From Sphingopyxis sp. MSC1_008 (GTDB lineage Bacteria; Pseudomonadota; Alphaproteobacteria; Sphingomonadales; Sphingomonadaceae), in NCBI RefSeq assembly GCF_023197165.1, contig NZ_JALPRD010000014.1, positions 59,472 through 123,471 on the forward strand: 64,000 nt of DNA, given 5' to 3'. The notes beneath the pieces were generated by a model. That model had not been told where the DNA came from. It ran no database searches and saw only the letters and a list, made by a program, of their open reading frames with translations. Positions 8,272 through 16,704 of this stretch are shown here, piece by piece (the first letter of the stretch is position 1; each line of letters opens with the position of its first letter). The translations under genes were made by a program, and so were the position numbers.

Positions 8272-10566
8272 TCAAAAGCGGAACTTCGCCTGCACGCCGA
8301 TCGATCTACCTTCCAGCAAGGCGCGCAACGTATAGTTGAACGCGTCCTGGACGAAGCCTTCGTTCGAGGTGTTGAGAAGGTTCCTGCCGTAAACCGAGAA
8401 TTCGGCGCGGTCGCCCGGCAAGTGCAGGGTGAGATTGGCGCTCAGGTCCTTGCGCGCAGTGAGAAAGCGCGTGTTGGCGTCGTTCGCCGGTCCCCGCGAG
8501 CGATAGCTGTAATTGACGCTCCCCTCCAGGCGTATGTCGTTCGGGAGCGAGGTCGTATAGGCTGCGCCGATATTATAGTTCCAGGGCGCGGTCCGCGGCG
8601 GGACGAGGCCATAGTCGACGCTGTCGATGCGGCCGTCGCCGTTAAGGTCGAACGTCACATTCTTATATTGAACGTCGACATAACCAAGGTTGCCGGTCAG
8701 CTCGAGCCCGCGCACCGGAATGACGGTCAGTTCGGCCTCGAACCCGAGGATCGTGGCGTCGGTGGCGTTCGCAACCACGGACACGGTGCCCTGCGTCACC
8801 GATGCCACGGTGATGTCGCGCTGCAGGTCGCTGACGTCGCTCAGATAGACCGAGCCATTCAGGCGAACCTTGCGATCGAAGAGATCGGATTTGAACCCGA
8901 CTTCGTAGGACCAGACAGTTTCGACGTCGAAAAAGGGATCGGACGCCGGGACCGTGTTCGCCGGCACCACCGGGGTAACCCCGGGTGCGGAGGCGTTCGC
9001 GGCGTTCGAGCGGACATTATAGCCGCCGTTGCGAACCCCCTCGCTGACGCTCGCGAAGATCAGGACATTCTCTTCGGGCTTGTAGTTTATGCCGAACTTG
9101 GGCGTGAACGATGGCCATTTGTGCTTGGCATAATAGGGCGGCGGTCCCCCGGGGACGTCGCATGTCTTTGTTACGAAGCTGCAGGCGCTGTTGTTGTTCG
9201 TGGGCTGCAGATAGACGATCGCATCCTTGGTTTCGCTCGTATATCGCCCGCCGAGCGTGAAGGACAGCCGGTCGGACGCATGATACTCGCCCTGCGCGAA
9301 AATGCCGATCGATTCCTGACGGACGTCTCCCCCGTAGGTCCGGTTGATCGTCGCGTTCAGGATCTGCCGGTCCTGCAGATAGAAATATTTCTGCTTGAAA
9401 TAATAAAGACCGGCAGTGATGTCGAGATTGCCGAACCGTCCGGCATAGCGAAGCTCGTCGCTGTACTGATGCTGGTCGAGATAGTCCGTGTTGTCGAAGA
9501 TATATGCCGGCGTGCCGTCATAGTCGCTTTGAAACTCGTTCTTCAGCTCTCGGTAGTTGAAGAGGTTCGTTATGACACCGTCACCGAAAGCGACGTCGAT
9601 TTGTGTCTCCGACGTGATCGAGAAATAATCGGTGCGCGTATAGCCGGGATTTCCCTGAAGATTCTCGAAGTCGGGGTCGCGCGGCACCGCACCTTGCGGC
9701 AGATTCTGGAAAACCGAACCATCGCCCCGGGTGCGGCCGCGTTCGGCGATGACCGTCTGCGTTATTGCGTCGCCGAGCTTGAGAACGACCGTCGGCCGGA
9801 TAAACCAATTCTCCTCCCGCCCCATCTTGCGGCCCAGCGACGGATTGTCGAACCAGCCGCGGTCGTTGCGGTAATAGCCGGAAAGCTTCGCAAGGAGCCT
9901 GTCCTCGATGATCGGCCCCTCGACGCTGGCCGCCACATTATACTCGGGCCCGGTTTCGATGCTCGCCTGTCCATAAACCGAGAATTTGTTTCCCGGCCGA
10001 CGCGTCGTGAGCAGCACGGCGCCGCCAGTGACATTTCGTCCCTGCAACGTGCCCTGCGGCCCGCGCAGAATCTCGATGCCTTCGAGGTCAAAGGTATCGA
10101 AGTTGGTGCCGGCATTGACGCCCAGATAGACGCCATCGACGAACACGCCGACCGCCGGCTGGGAGTCGGGATTGCCCGAAGCGGTACCGAGGCCGCGGAT
10201 GTTGGACGACGCATAGCCACGCGCACCGCCGTTCGGGCCAAGCGAAACGCCGGGCGCGCGGATTGCGATATCGGTCAGGTTCTGAAAATGCGTTTGTTCG
10301 AGCTGGGCGGATCCGAGCGCCGTCACCGAGACTGGGACGTCCTGCAATCGCTCCGCACGGTTCTTCTTTTGCGCCGTGACGATGATGTCCTGCACGCCAT
10401 CCGTTTGAGCGGGTTCGGCTTGCTCGGCTTCGGCCTGGCCGGCTCCGGCATCGGCCGCTCCGGCAAGCTGAGCCCAGGCCGCCTGCGGCCCGCACAGCAA
10501 GGCGAATCCGAAAACGGGAACCGCGGAGCGCAGCAGCATGGCCTTCCGGCGCGTCATCTTGATCAT
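8272..10566 (-). CDS. TonB-dependent outer-membrane receptor
   Basis: The 764-residue protein has a signal peptide ending at AAWAQ and then a TonB-box-like DIIVTAQKK. A plug domain follows, with DVPVSVTAL, NIRGLG and EILRGPQGTLQGRN, then a 22-strand barrel ending in aromatic Phe (QAKFRF). It imports a bulky substrate across the outer membrane using TonB energy. I chose ATG 10566 because it has GGAG upstream and begins a normal signal peptide; the longer start at 10626 would place the leader against the operator. A shared operator lies 74 bases upstream, tying uptake to the rest of the catabolic cluster. Receptors of this subfamily are abundant in sphingomonads and their ligands are mostly unknown. 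Confidence 0.93.
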   Translation of the reverse strand: MIKMTRRKAMLLRSAVPVFGFALLCGPQAAWAQLAGAADAGAGQAEAEQAEPAQTDGVQDIIVTAQKKNRAERLQDVPVSVTALGSAQLEQTHFQNLTDIAIRAPGVSLGPNGGARGYASSNIRGLGTASGNPDSQPAVGVFVDGVYLGVNAGTNFDTFDLEGIEILRGPQGTLQGRNVTGGAVLLTTRRPGNKFSVYGQASIETGPEYNVAASVEGPIIEDRLLAKLSGYYRNDRGWFDNPSLGRKMGREENWFIRPTVVLKLGDAITQTVIAERGRTRGDGSVFQNLPQGAVPRDPDFENLQGNPGYTRTDYFSITSETQIDVAFGDGVITNLFNYRELKNEFQSDYDGTPAYIFDNTDYLDQHQYSDELRYAGRFGNLDITAGLYYFKQKYFYLQDRQILNATINRTYGGDVRQESIGIFAQGEYHASDRLSFTLGGRYTSETKDAIVYLQPTNNNSACSFVTKTCDVPGGPPPYYAKHKWPSFTPKFGINYKPEENVLIFASVSEGVRNGGYNVRSNAANASAPGVTPVVPANTVPASDPFFDVETVWSYEVGFKSDLFDRKVRLNGSVYLSDVSDLQRDITVASVTQGTVSVVANATDATILGFEAELTVIPVRGLELTGNLGYVDVQYKNVTFDLNGDGRIDSVDYGLVPPRTAPWNYNIGAAYTTSLPNDIRLEGSVNYSYRSRGPANDANTRFLTARKDLSANLTLHLPGDRAEFSVYGRNLLNTSNEGFVQDAFNYTLRALLEGRSIGVQAKFRF

Positions 10567-10639
10567 TCTCCATCTCCCTTGTCTTATCGTTGGGTCGCCC
10601 TGCGCTCGGGCAGGGTCTCGAATCATAAGTTAGATAATC

Positions 10640-10653
10640 TGACTATGAAGTCA
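10640..10653. promoter_or_regulatory. palindromic operator site 2
   Basis: Read on the minus strand this is TGACTTCATAGTCA, identical to site 7 at 26864. It lies 74 bases upstream of the receptor start. The AT-rich flank reads GATTATCTAAC on the gene side. Confidence 0.7.
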
Positions 10654-10732
10654 ATACGTTTGATGGCGGCCTACCGAAAGCCTGCGGCGAACGGCAGAAG
10701 ATGACTCTGCCTTCGACCAAAGGCGGCCCGCT

Positions 10733-10749
10733 GCGGGAGCCGCTCCCGC
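10733..10749 (-). terminator. candidate terminator hairpin after SDR gene
   Basis: A 7-bp stem GCGGGAG/CTCCCGC with a 3-base loop lies about 62 bases past the SDR stop codon and before the receptor promoter. It has no obvious U-tract. Confidence 0.35.
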
Positions 10750-10810
10750 CCCTGCGGGCCCGCACCAGTGCGTAGCCGGCAACAGGTATCCTCCGCCGCC
10801 CAGCGCACCA

Positions 10811-11593
10811 TTAACTCGAAAAGGCATATCCGCCGTTTACCGGATAGGTCTGGCCCGTAATCCAGCCTGCTGCGCCCGACGAAAGGAAGAGAATGAGCCC
10901 TGCGGCGTCCGACGGTTCGCCAAGCCGCCGGATGACATAGGATTTCAGGATTTTACCCAAAGCGCCCTCATCGATCATCGACGCGACGCCGGGCGTGCGG
11001 ACCGTTGAGAGTGCGACACAATTGGCGGTAATATCGTAGCGCCCGACGGCTTTTGCGATCGCCCGCATAAAGCCGGCAGCGCCCGCCTTCGCTCCCGAAT
11101 AGGCGGCCAGATGCGGCTCACCGACGCGGCCGGCGTCGGAAATGACGGTAATGATGCGCCCGCCGCGGTGCTGCGTCATCGACGGCAGAACCGCCCGGCA
11201 GCAGTTCATGACACCGTTGAAATTCGTCGAGATGAACGGCTCCCATTCCTCGGGCGATGTTTCCCAAAATGGTTTCGGGCTGATGTTCGGATCCGACGGT
11301 CCGGCGTTGCCGGCATTGTTCACCAATATGTCGATTCGTCCAAAGCGTGCCACGGCTTCGCTAGCCATCGCCTCGACGCTTTGAAGGTTGGTGATATCGG
11401 CTTGCTGGGCCAATGCCACGCCGCCCAGCGCCTCGATTTCCTCGGCGACAGCCTCGGCGCGATCCGCGTGGAAATCATTCACGACAACGCTCGCGCCGGC
11501 CTCCGCCAAGAGCATCGCGGTTGCGCGCCCGACACCCTGCCCGGCGCCGGTCACCAGTGCGATCTTGCCGGTCAAATCCAATATGCTGTCCAT
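10811..11593 (-). CDS. short-chain dehydrogenase/reductase
   Basis: The 260-residue Rossmann-fold protein carries the cofactor motif TGAGQGVGRA near the N-terminus, the NNAGNAG structural motif and the YSGAK catalytic Tyr-Lys pair. It would interconvert a hydroxyl and a keto group with NAD(P)H. The start at 11593 is preferred because GGGAAGAG lies 5 bases upstream. It is divergent from the saccharopine-dehydrogenase-like gene, and the 418-base space between the two start codons holds two copies of the shared operator. The substrate is not known. Confidence 0.88.
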   Translation of the reverse strand: MDSILDLTGKIALVTGAGQGVGRATAMLLAEAGASVVVNDFHADRAEAVAEEIEALGGVALAQQADITNLQSVEAMASEAVARFGRIDILVNNAGNAGPSDPNISPKPFWETSPEEWEPFISTNFNGVMNCCRAVLPSMTQHRGGRIITVISDAGRVGEPHLAAYSGAKAGAAGFMRAIAKAVGRYDITANCVALSTVRTPGVASMIDEGALGKILKSYVIRRLGEPSDAAGLILFLSSGAAGWITGQTYPVNGGYAFSS

Positions 11594-11739
11594 GTCTCTT
11601 CCCAATCTTAGAAATCGTGAATCTCATTTGCGACGAGCGCTCGCCGAGGCGTTTCGGCCAGTTTCTGGCGAGGACGATCGGCCGAAGCACACCCCCCGCC
11701 GGAATCGCCAATGTAATGCCGTCTCCATCTTCGGAGAAG

Positions 11740-11753
11740 TGACGCTAAAGTCA
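11740..11753. promoter_or_regulatory. palindromic operator site 3 (TGACGCTAAAGTCA)
   Basis: This is a member of the TGAC-N6-GTCA family, 147 bases upstream of the SDR start at 11593. The left arm deviates at position 5 and the flank is less conserved. Confidence 0.5.
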
Positions 11754-11821
11754 ATTCATTTCGAGAGCCCTCGTTATCAGATATTTAATGCGCCGCGAAT
11801 TTTCGTAGATTTTAAGGAAAT

Positions 11822-11839
11822 CCTGCCTGTACAAGCAGG
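11822..11839. promoter_or_regulatory. 18-bp inverted repeat of unrelated sequence
   Basis: CCTGCCTGTACAAGCAGG is palindromic apart from one base pair. It lies between operator sites 3 and 4 and could bind a second regulator or form a small hairpin. Confidence 0.35.
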
Positions 11840-11858
11840 CAAAATTGATTGACAGAAC

Positions 11859-11872
11859 TGACTTCTGCGTCA
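11859..11872. promoter_or_regulatory. palindromic operator site 4 (TGACTTCTGCGTCA)
   Basis: The site is 140 bases upstream of the gene at 12012 and inside the spacer after a TTGACA -35-like box. The outer TGAC/GTCA arms are intact while the core is less symmetric. Confidence 0.5.
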
Positions 11873-12011
11873 ATCTTGTGAGCATAGTCGGTTGGAGCGC
11901 CGCCGCCTTGGCGAGCGAAGACAGGCCGATCGCGCCCCGCTGGAGAGGGCGCCGAGCGTTATTTCATCATTCGCCAGCGAACGAGCCGGCGGCAGCGAAT
12001 AGGAGAGCCAA

Positions 12012-13199
12012 ATGACGGATTTCGACATTATCGTTTGCGGGGCGACCGGCTATACCGGCCAACGCGTCTGCGAGCATCTGGCCCAAGGCTACGGGAGCGA
12101 ACTGAGCTGGGCGATCGCAGGCCGCAACATGGCGAAACTCGAGGATATTCGAACCCGGTTTGCGGTGCCGAGCCATGTCGAGCTGATCGAGGCCGATATT
12201 ACCGACCCGGCAGCGGCGGCATCGCTTGCGCGGCGTACGAAGACAATCATCAGCACCGCAGGCCCGTTCGCCACCGTCGGCGAACCCCTTGTGGCAGCCT
12301 GCGCGCAAAGCGGCACCGACTATGTCGACATCTCGGGTGACGCCGTCTGGATCCGCAAAATGTTCGATCGTTACCAGGATGCGGCGATCGCATCGGGCGC
12401 GCGCCTTATTTTTACGTGCGGCTTCGACTCGGTGCCGTCGGATCTCGGCGTGTTCCTGCTGCAGGAGGCAGCCCGCGAACGTTTTGGGGCGCCGGCAATA
12501 ACGGTCAAGGGCCGTATCCGCCGGTTGGTCGGCGGGCTGTCGGGCGGCACGCTTGCCAGCGGCCGGGCAAGCATCGCGGCGGCAGGTGCCGATCCGTCTA
12601 TCCCGCAGCTTCTTGCAAATCCTTTCGCGCTCGTGCCCGATTTCGCAGGCCCGGCGCAACCTGCCGAAAAAGAGGTGGCTTTTGATCCCGACGTCGAAAG
12701 TTGGGTGGCACCCTTCATCCTGGCCGGCATGAATGCAAAGTCGGTCCATCTCTCGAACGCGTTGCTCGGATGGCCATATGGCAAGGATTTCATCTACGAC
12801 GAAAGGATCATGCTCCCGGAAGCCATCGATTCGGAGTCGGCGCGGACCGCAGCGGATGCCAATATCTGGTCCAATGTCGTGCGGGCCTTGCAGATCGATC
12901 TGAAACCGGGCGAAGGGCCGAGCGAGGAGGAGCTGGCCGCGGGTTCTTTCGAGATACTCTTCGTCGGCCATACAGCCGCCGGGCAGGAAATCCGCACCAC
13001 GATCGCCGGAAAGGGAGATCCCTATGCGCTCACACCGCGTATCGTCGCGGAGTGTGCGCTGTGCCTCACCGAGGGTACAAGCCCGGCCACCGGTGGCGTC
13101 TGGACCGCGGCGGCGGCCCTGGGCGCGCGGCTTCAGCGTCGCCTCGAGGAACGCGCGGGCATCTCGTTCGGCGTGGCGTCACCGGGCGGAAGCGCGTAA
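12012..13199 (+). CDS. saccharopine dehydrogenase-like / trans-acting enoyl reductase family oxidoreductase
   Basis: The 395-residue protein opens with a Rossmann motif, CGATGYTGQRV, then the STAGPF and GTDYVDISGD segments of the saccharopine-dehydrogenase-like family. That family also includes trans-acting enoyl reductases of mycobacterial lipid synthesis. It probably reduces or oxidises a lipid-like substrate with NAD(P). AGGAG lies 7 bases upstream of the ATG. It is the first gene of a rightward pair with the VOC protein. Lysine biosynthesis is unlikely given the context. Confidence 0.82.
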   Translation: MTDFDIIVCGATGYTGQRVCEHLAQGYGSELSWAIAGRNMAKLEDIRTRFAVPSHVELIEADITDPAAAASLARRTKTIISTAGPFATVGEPLVAACAQSGTDYVDISGDAVWIRKMFDRYQDAAIASGARLIFTCGFDSVPSDLGVFLLQEAARERFGAPAITVKGRIRRLVGGLSGGTLASGRASIAAAGADPSIPQLLANPFALVPDFAGPAQPAEKEVAFDPDVESWVAPFILAGMNAKSVHLSNALLGWPYGKDFIYDERIMLPEAIDSESARTAADANIWSNVVRALQIDLKPGEGPSEEELAAGSFEILFVGHTAAGQEIRTTIAGKGDPYALTPRIVAECALCLTEGTSPATGGVWTAAAALGARLQRRLEERAGISFGVASPGGSA

Positions 13200-13264
13200 C
13201 CGGAAGGTCGCGCTTGCCGGACCCGACTTTCCGACGAACAAGAACTTCCGAAAGGACTAGCGAG

Positions 13265-13834
13265 ATGTCGATTGAGGATGATGCCCTGACAGCACGGCAG
13301 GCGATGAAGCCGCTTGGCCCGATCCGGCAGTTGGGTTTTGTGGTGCGCGATCTGGATCACGCGATCCGCGCTTGGACCGATGTTGGCATCGGACCTTTCT
13401 ATGTCGCCGAATCTCCCGAAAAAAGCGATCAGCTCTATTTCGGCGAGCCGACCGATTCGCGGGTCAGGGGAGCCTGGTCTTATGCGGGGCCAATGCAGAT
13501 CGAGCTCTTGCAACTGATGAACGACGGGCCGTCCTTGTTGCGCGACTTCGCGCTGAGGCACGGCGAAGGCCTGCAGCATAAGGCCTATTGGGTCGAGATG
13601 TTCGACGATGTCCTGGAACAATTGCAGCAGCAAGGTTATATCGTCGGGCAAACCGGCTCCCCGCTCGGCGAACATAGCCGGTTCGCTTATGTCTTTCAGC
13701 CGAACCGGCCCGAGTCCGTCATTGAAATCTCGGAATATCGCGGCACCAAGCGAGCGCTCTACGAGGCCATTGAAGGGCATGCGCAAAATTGGGACGGGCG
13801 GGATCCGATCCGCACGTCGTCGCCGCTCGCCTAG
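13265..13834 (+). CDS. VOC (glyoxalase/dioxygenase-fold) family protein
   Basis: The 189-residue protein has the vicinal-oxygen-chelate pattern: GFVVRDLDHAIRAWTDVGIG at the N-terminus, a central IELLQ metal-ligand Glu, an AYWVEMFDD strand and a C-terminal VIEISEY Glu. It likely binds a divalent metal and performs an isomerase, epimerase or lyase step. Homologues near acyl-CoA genes include methylmalonyl-CoA epimerase-like proteins. The ATG at 13265 has GAAAGGA upstream; reading through to the earlier frame start would overlap the preceding gene. It follows the saccharopine-dehydrogenase-like gene by 65 bases. Confidence 0.8.
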   Translation: MSIEDDALTARQAMKPLGPIRQLGFVVRDLDHAIRAWTDVGIGPFYVAESPEKSDQLYFGEPTDSRVRGAWSYAGPMQIELLQLMNDGPSLLRDFALRHGEGLQHKAYWVEMFDDVLEQLQQQGYIVGQTGSPLGEHSRFAYVFQPNRPESVIEISEYRGTKRALYEAIEGHAQNWDGRDPIRTSSPLA

Positions 13835-14169
13835 CCCGGCCGCCGGCCCAGAGGGAAGACAGGCCACCGCAAGCTTCACGCTTCCGCCGGCTGCTGTCCA
13901 CCGGAACCGGTCGCTCCAGGCTTTCCGCCGCTTCTGGACCGGAAGATTTCTCCCGCCGTATATTCCGGCCCGGCTCAAATCCCTGTGGCCGGGGCCCTGA
14001 TGATGTCGATGTCTGCACGATGGCGGGACTGGTGCCGCGCCGTCTCTGATAAAATCGACTCGACTCTGACTTTAAAGTCAGATAACTAACCCCTGATTCT
14101 TAGAATCACGCCGCGCGTGGCCGATCGGCTCACGCTTCGCTCTCTGGCAGTCCCGAATGAGGAAGCTCG
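13835..14169 (+). promoter_or_regulatory. intergenic region with promoter of the thiolase operon
   Basis: No gene is visible. The 3-prime part contains operator site 5 and, at 14094-14108, a second 15-base palindrome TGATTCTTAGAATCA. The ribosome-binding site GAGGAAG precedes the thiolase ATG. Confidence 0.5.
14067..14080. promoter_or_regulatory. palindromic operator site 5 (perfect, TGACTTTAAAGTCA)
   Basis: This is the best copy: perfect dyad symmetry that extends to 16 bp (CTGACTTTAAAGTCAG). It lies 90 bases upstream of the seven-gene rightward operon and is followed by GATAACTAAC. Confidence 0.75.
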
Positions 14170-15399
14170 ATGGAAGAAATTTTCATTGTCGGTGTAGGAA
14201 TGACCCGCTTCGGCAAGCATCTCGACCGATCCGTAAAGTCACTCGTTGCCGAAGCCGTCGGTGGTGCGCTCTCCGATGCCGGCGCACAGCAGTCGGACGT
14301 GGGCGCCGCGGTGTTCTCCAATATCACGCAGGGCCTGATGGAAGGGCAGCATGCCATCCGCGGCCAGATAGCCCTGCGCAACATGGGCTTTTCGGGCATT
14401 CCGATCCTCAACGTCGAGAACGCCTGCGCGGGCGGCGCCACGGCGCTCCATCAGGCGGTCATGATGCTGAGGGCCGGCGTAACGGACGTCGCCTTGGCGG
14501 TCGGCGCCGAGAAGATGTACGACGAGGACAAATTGAAGTCGTCGGCGATCTTCGACGGCGGCTGGGACGTTCACGACCTCGATGCAATAGCGACGCGCCT
14601 GACTGCGATCGGCGAAGGCGTCTCTCCGCCACCGGGAACACCCGAAGGCGTCCGCAGCCCCTTCATGGAACTTTACGCCTCGGTCACCCGCGGTCACATG
14701 CGCATGTTCGGCACGACGCAGGAGCATCTCGCGGCAGTCGCGGCCAAAAACCACCGGCACTCCACGACGAATCCTCTCGCTCAATATCAAAAGGACATGA
14801 GCATCGAGGACGTGCTGGGCGCACCGCTGATCGCGTGGCCCCTCACCTTGCCGATGTGCTCCCCGATCAGCGACGGAGCCGCCGCGGTACTCCTGTGCAC
14901 GCGCGCCGGTCTCGATCGTTTCGCCGACGCCGCGCCCGTCCGCCTCCTGTCGACGGTGCTCACCAGCGGGAGCGACCGGGAATGGGCTGAGTTCGACCGG
15001 CATCTGTGCCGCAGGGCGGCGGACCAGGCCTATAACGAGGCGGGGATTGCGCCATCGGATGTTTCGGTCGCCGAAGTGCACGATGCCTCCGCGTTTGCCG
15101 AGATCATCCAGGTCGAGAATCTCGGCTTCTGCGAAGTCGGGCAAGGCGGCTGGATAGCCGCCCGGGGCGAAACAACCCTGGGAGGACGTATTCCGATCAA
15201 CCCGTCGGGGGGCCTCGAGTCGAAAGGTCATCCTATCTCCGCAACCGGCCTGGGACAGATCTACGAGCTCGTCACCCAGCTGCGCGGCCGGGCAGGTGCG
15301 CGCCAGGTCGAGGGGGCCAGGATCGCCGTGGCTGAAAACGGGGGCGGTCACCATGGAGTCGAGGAGGCTGCGGCCGTCGTGACGGTCCTCGCCGCCTGA
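14170..15399 (+). CDS. SCP2/lipid-transfer-type thiolase
   Basis: The 409-residue thiolase-superfamily protein resembles SCP-x and lipid-transfer thiolases. It has VENACAGGA with a candidate nucleophilic Cys at about 86, EVHDASAFAEI, and GGLESKGHPISATG with the catalytic His. Members either cleave 3-ketoacyl-CoA or act as aldolase partners on sterol side chains. The start is well supported by GAGGAAG. It leads the operon thiolase, ACAD11-like dehydrogenase, kinase-like protein, SDR, FadJ-like, thiolase, epoxide hydrolase. No DUF35/MaoC partner is adjacent, which argues for thiolase rather than aldolase-complex action, though this is not proof. Confidence 0.87.
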   Translation: MEEIFIVGVGMTRFGKHLDRSVKSLVAEAVGGALSDAGAQQSDVGAAVFSNITQGLMEGQHAIRGQIALRNMGFSGIPILNVENACAGGATALHQAVMMLRAGVTDVALAVGAEKMYDEDKLKSSAIFDGGWDVHDLDAIATRLTAIGEGVSPPPGTPEGVRSPFMELYASVTRGHMRMFGTTQEHLAAVAAKNHRHSTTNPLAQYQKDMSIEDVLGAPLIAWPLTLPMCSPISDGAAAVLLCTRAGLDRFADAAPVRLLSTVLTSGSDREWAEFDRHLCRRAADQAYNEAGIAPSDVSVAEVHDASAFAEIIQVENLGFCEVGQGGWIAARGETTLGGRIPINPSGGLESKGHPISATGLGQIYELVTQLRGRAGARQVEGARIAVAENGGGHHGVEEAAAVVTVLAA

Positions 15400-15456
15400 T
15401 CGGGCAATCCACGGTCGTTTCGCAAGGCTCGACCGGAACAAATTGGGAGCACGGGT

Positions 15457-16704
15457 ATGGATTTCACTCTGACGCAGCGTGAACGGGATTTCAGCGGGCG
15501 TGTCCGCGACTTCATGATTGAAGAAGTTCGACCATCGCTGGCGGCCTACGCGCAGGAACTTGCGCAGGGCGATCGGTGGCAGCCGCTACAGACGATCGAG
15601 CGCCTCAAGGCCAAAGCCAGGAGCGCCGGCTTGTGGAATCTGTTCATGCCGCCATCGGGCGGCCAGTCGCATGTGGAAGACAGTTTCGAATTTTCCGGGG
15701 AACGCCTCACCAACGTCGAATATGCGCTTTGCGCCGAGGAAATGGGCCGGATCAGCTGGGCCTCGGAGGTCTTCAACTGTTCGGCTCCGGACACCGGGAA
15801 TATGGAAGTGCTGCACCGCTACGGGACACGGGCGCACAAGGACCGGTGGCTCCGGCCGTTGATGGACGGCGAAATCCGTTCGGCGTTCCTCATGACCGAA
15901 CCCCACGTCGCCTCTTCCGACGCCACCAACATCGGCACCTCGATCCGGCGCGAGGGCGACCATTATGTCATCAACGGCCGCAAATGGTGGTCGTCGGGTG
16001 CCGGCGATCCGCGATGCAAGCTCGCGGTTCTGATGGGAAAGACCGACCCGCAGGCCGATGTCTACCGCCAGCAGGCGATGATCCTGCTCGATCTCGAGAC
16101 GCCGGGGGTGAAGGTCGAGCGGCTCCTCTCGGTTTATGGCTATGATCATGCGCCCCATGGTCACGCGGAGATCACGCTTACCGACGTGATGGTACCGGCG
16201 GAGAATCTGCTCCTCGGCGAGGGACGTGGTTTCGAGATCGCACAAGGCCGGCTGGGCCCCGGCCGCATCCATCATTGCATGCGGACGATCGGACTCGCCG
16301 AGGAGGCCCTCGAAGCGATGACGAGACGCCTGGGGTCGCGCACCGTGTTCGGGAAGCGCATTTCGGAATATTCCGTTTGGGAAGAGCGGATCGCGCGCGC
16401 GCGCATCGACATTGAAATGACGAGACTGCTCTGTCTCAAGGCCGCCGACATGATGGACAGAGCCGGCAACAAAATTGCCCGGAACGAAATCGCGATGATC
16501 AAGGTCCAGGCACCGCATATGGCGCTCGGCATCATCGACGATGCGATTCAGGCGCACGGCGGCGGCGGTGTGTCCGCGGATTTCGAGCTCGCCGCGGACT
16601 GGGCGCATGTCCGCTCGCTGCGTTTCGCCGACGGTCCCGACGAAGTCCACGCCCGTGCGATCGCCCGCGCCGAATTCGGCAAATATCGGGAGGAGCATCG
16701 GTGA
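15457..16704 (+). CDS. ACAD10/11-like acyl-CoA dehydrogenase
   Basis: The 415-residue protein has the subfamily hallmarks of ACAD10/11 dehydrogenase domains: [13 protein letters not shown] at 146-158, [13 protein letters not shown] at 176-188, [10 protein letters not shown] and [15 protein letters not shown]. In ACAD10/11 and in bacterial levulinate catabolism (LvaC), this domain works with a kinase that phosphorylates a 4-hydroxyacyl-CoA. The dehydrogenase-fold protein then eliminates phosphate to give an enoyl-CoA. Here the next gene is that kinase type and overlaps by 4 bases (GTGA). GGGAG precedes the start. The reaction is inferred from family and context. Confidence 0.9.
   Translation: MDFTLTQRERDFSGRVRDFMIEEVRPSLAAYAQELAQGDRWQPLQTIERLKAKARSAGLWNLFMPPSGGQSHVEDSFEFSGERLTNVEYALCAEEMGRISWASEVFNCSAPDTGNMEVLHRYGTRAHKDRWLRPLMDGEIRSAFLMTEPHVASSDATNIGTSIRREGDHYVINGRKWWSSGAGDPRCKLAVLMGKTDPQADVYRQQAMILLDLETPGVKVERLLSVYGYDHAPHGHAEITLTDVMVPAENLLLGEGRGFEIAQGRLGPGRIHHCMRTIGLAEEALEAMTRRLGSRTVFGKRISEYSVWEERIARARIDIEMTRLLCLKAADMMDRAGNKIARNEIAMIKVQAPHMALGIIDDAIQAHGGGGVSADFELAADWAHVRSLRFADGPDEVHARAIARAEFGKYREEHR

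Larger units (their letters stand above)
11606..12011. promoter_or_regulatory. divergent promoter region with two operators and a further palindrome
   Basis: No gene is visible. The region holds palindromes at 11740-11753 and 11859-11872 and a separate 18-bp near-perfect inverted repeat at 11822-11839. TTGACA (from about 11849) could be a -35 box for the rightward genes, with the 11859 palindrome lying in its spacer. Confidence 0.5.

Noticed and set aside
8422..10704. Plus-strand ORF of 760 codons
   Set aside because: Exactly antisense to the TonB receptor; no recognisable domain and the real gene is clear.
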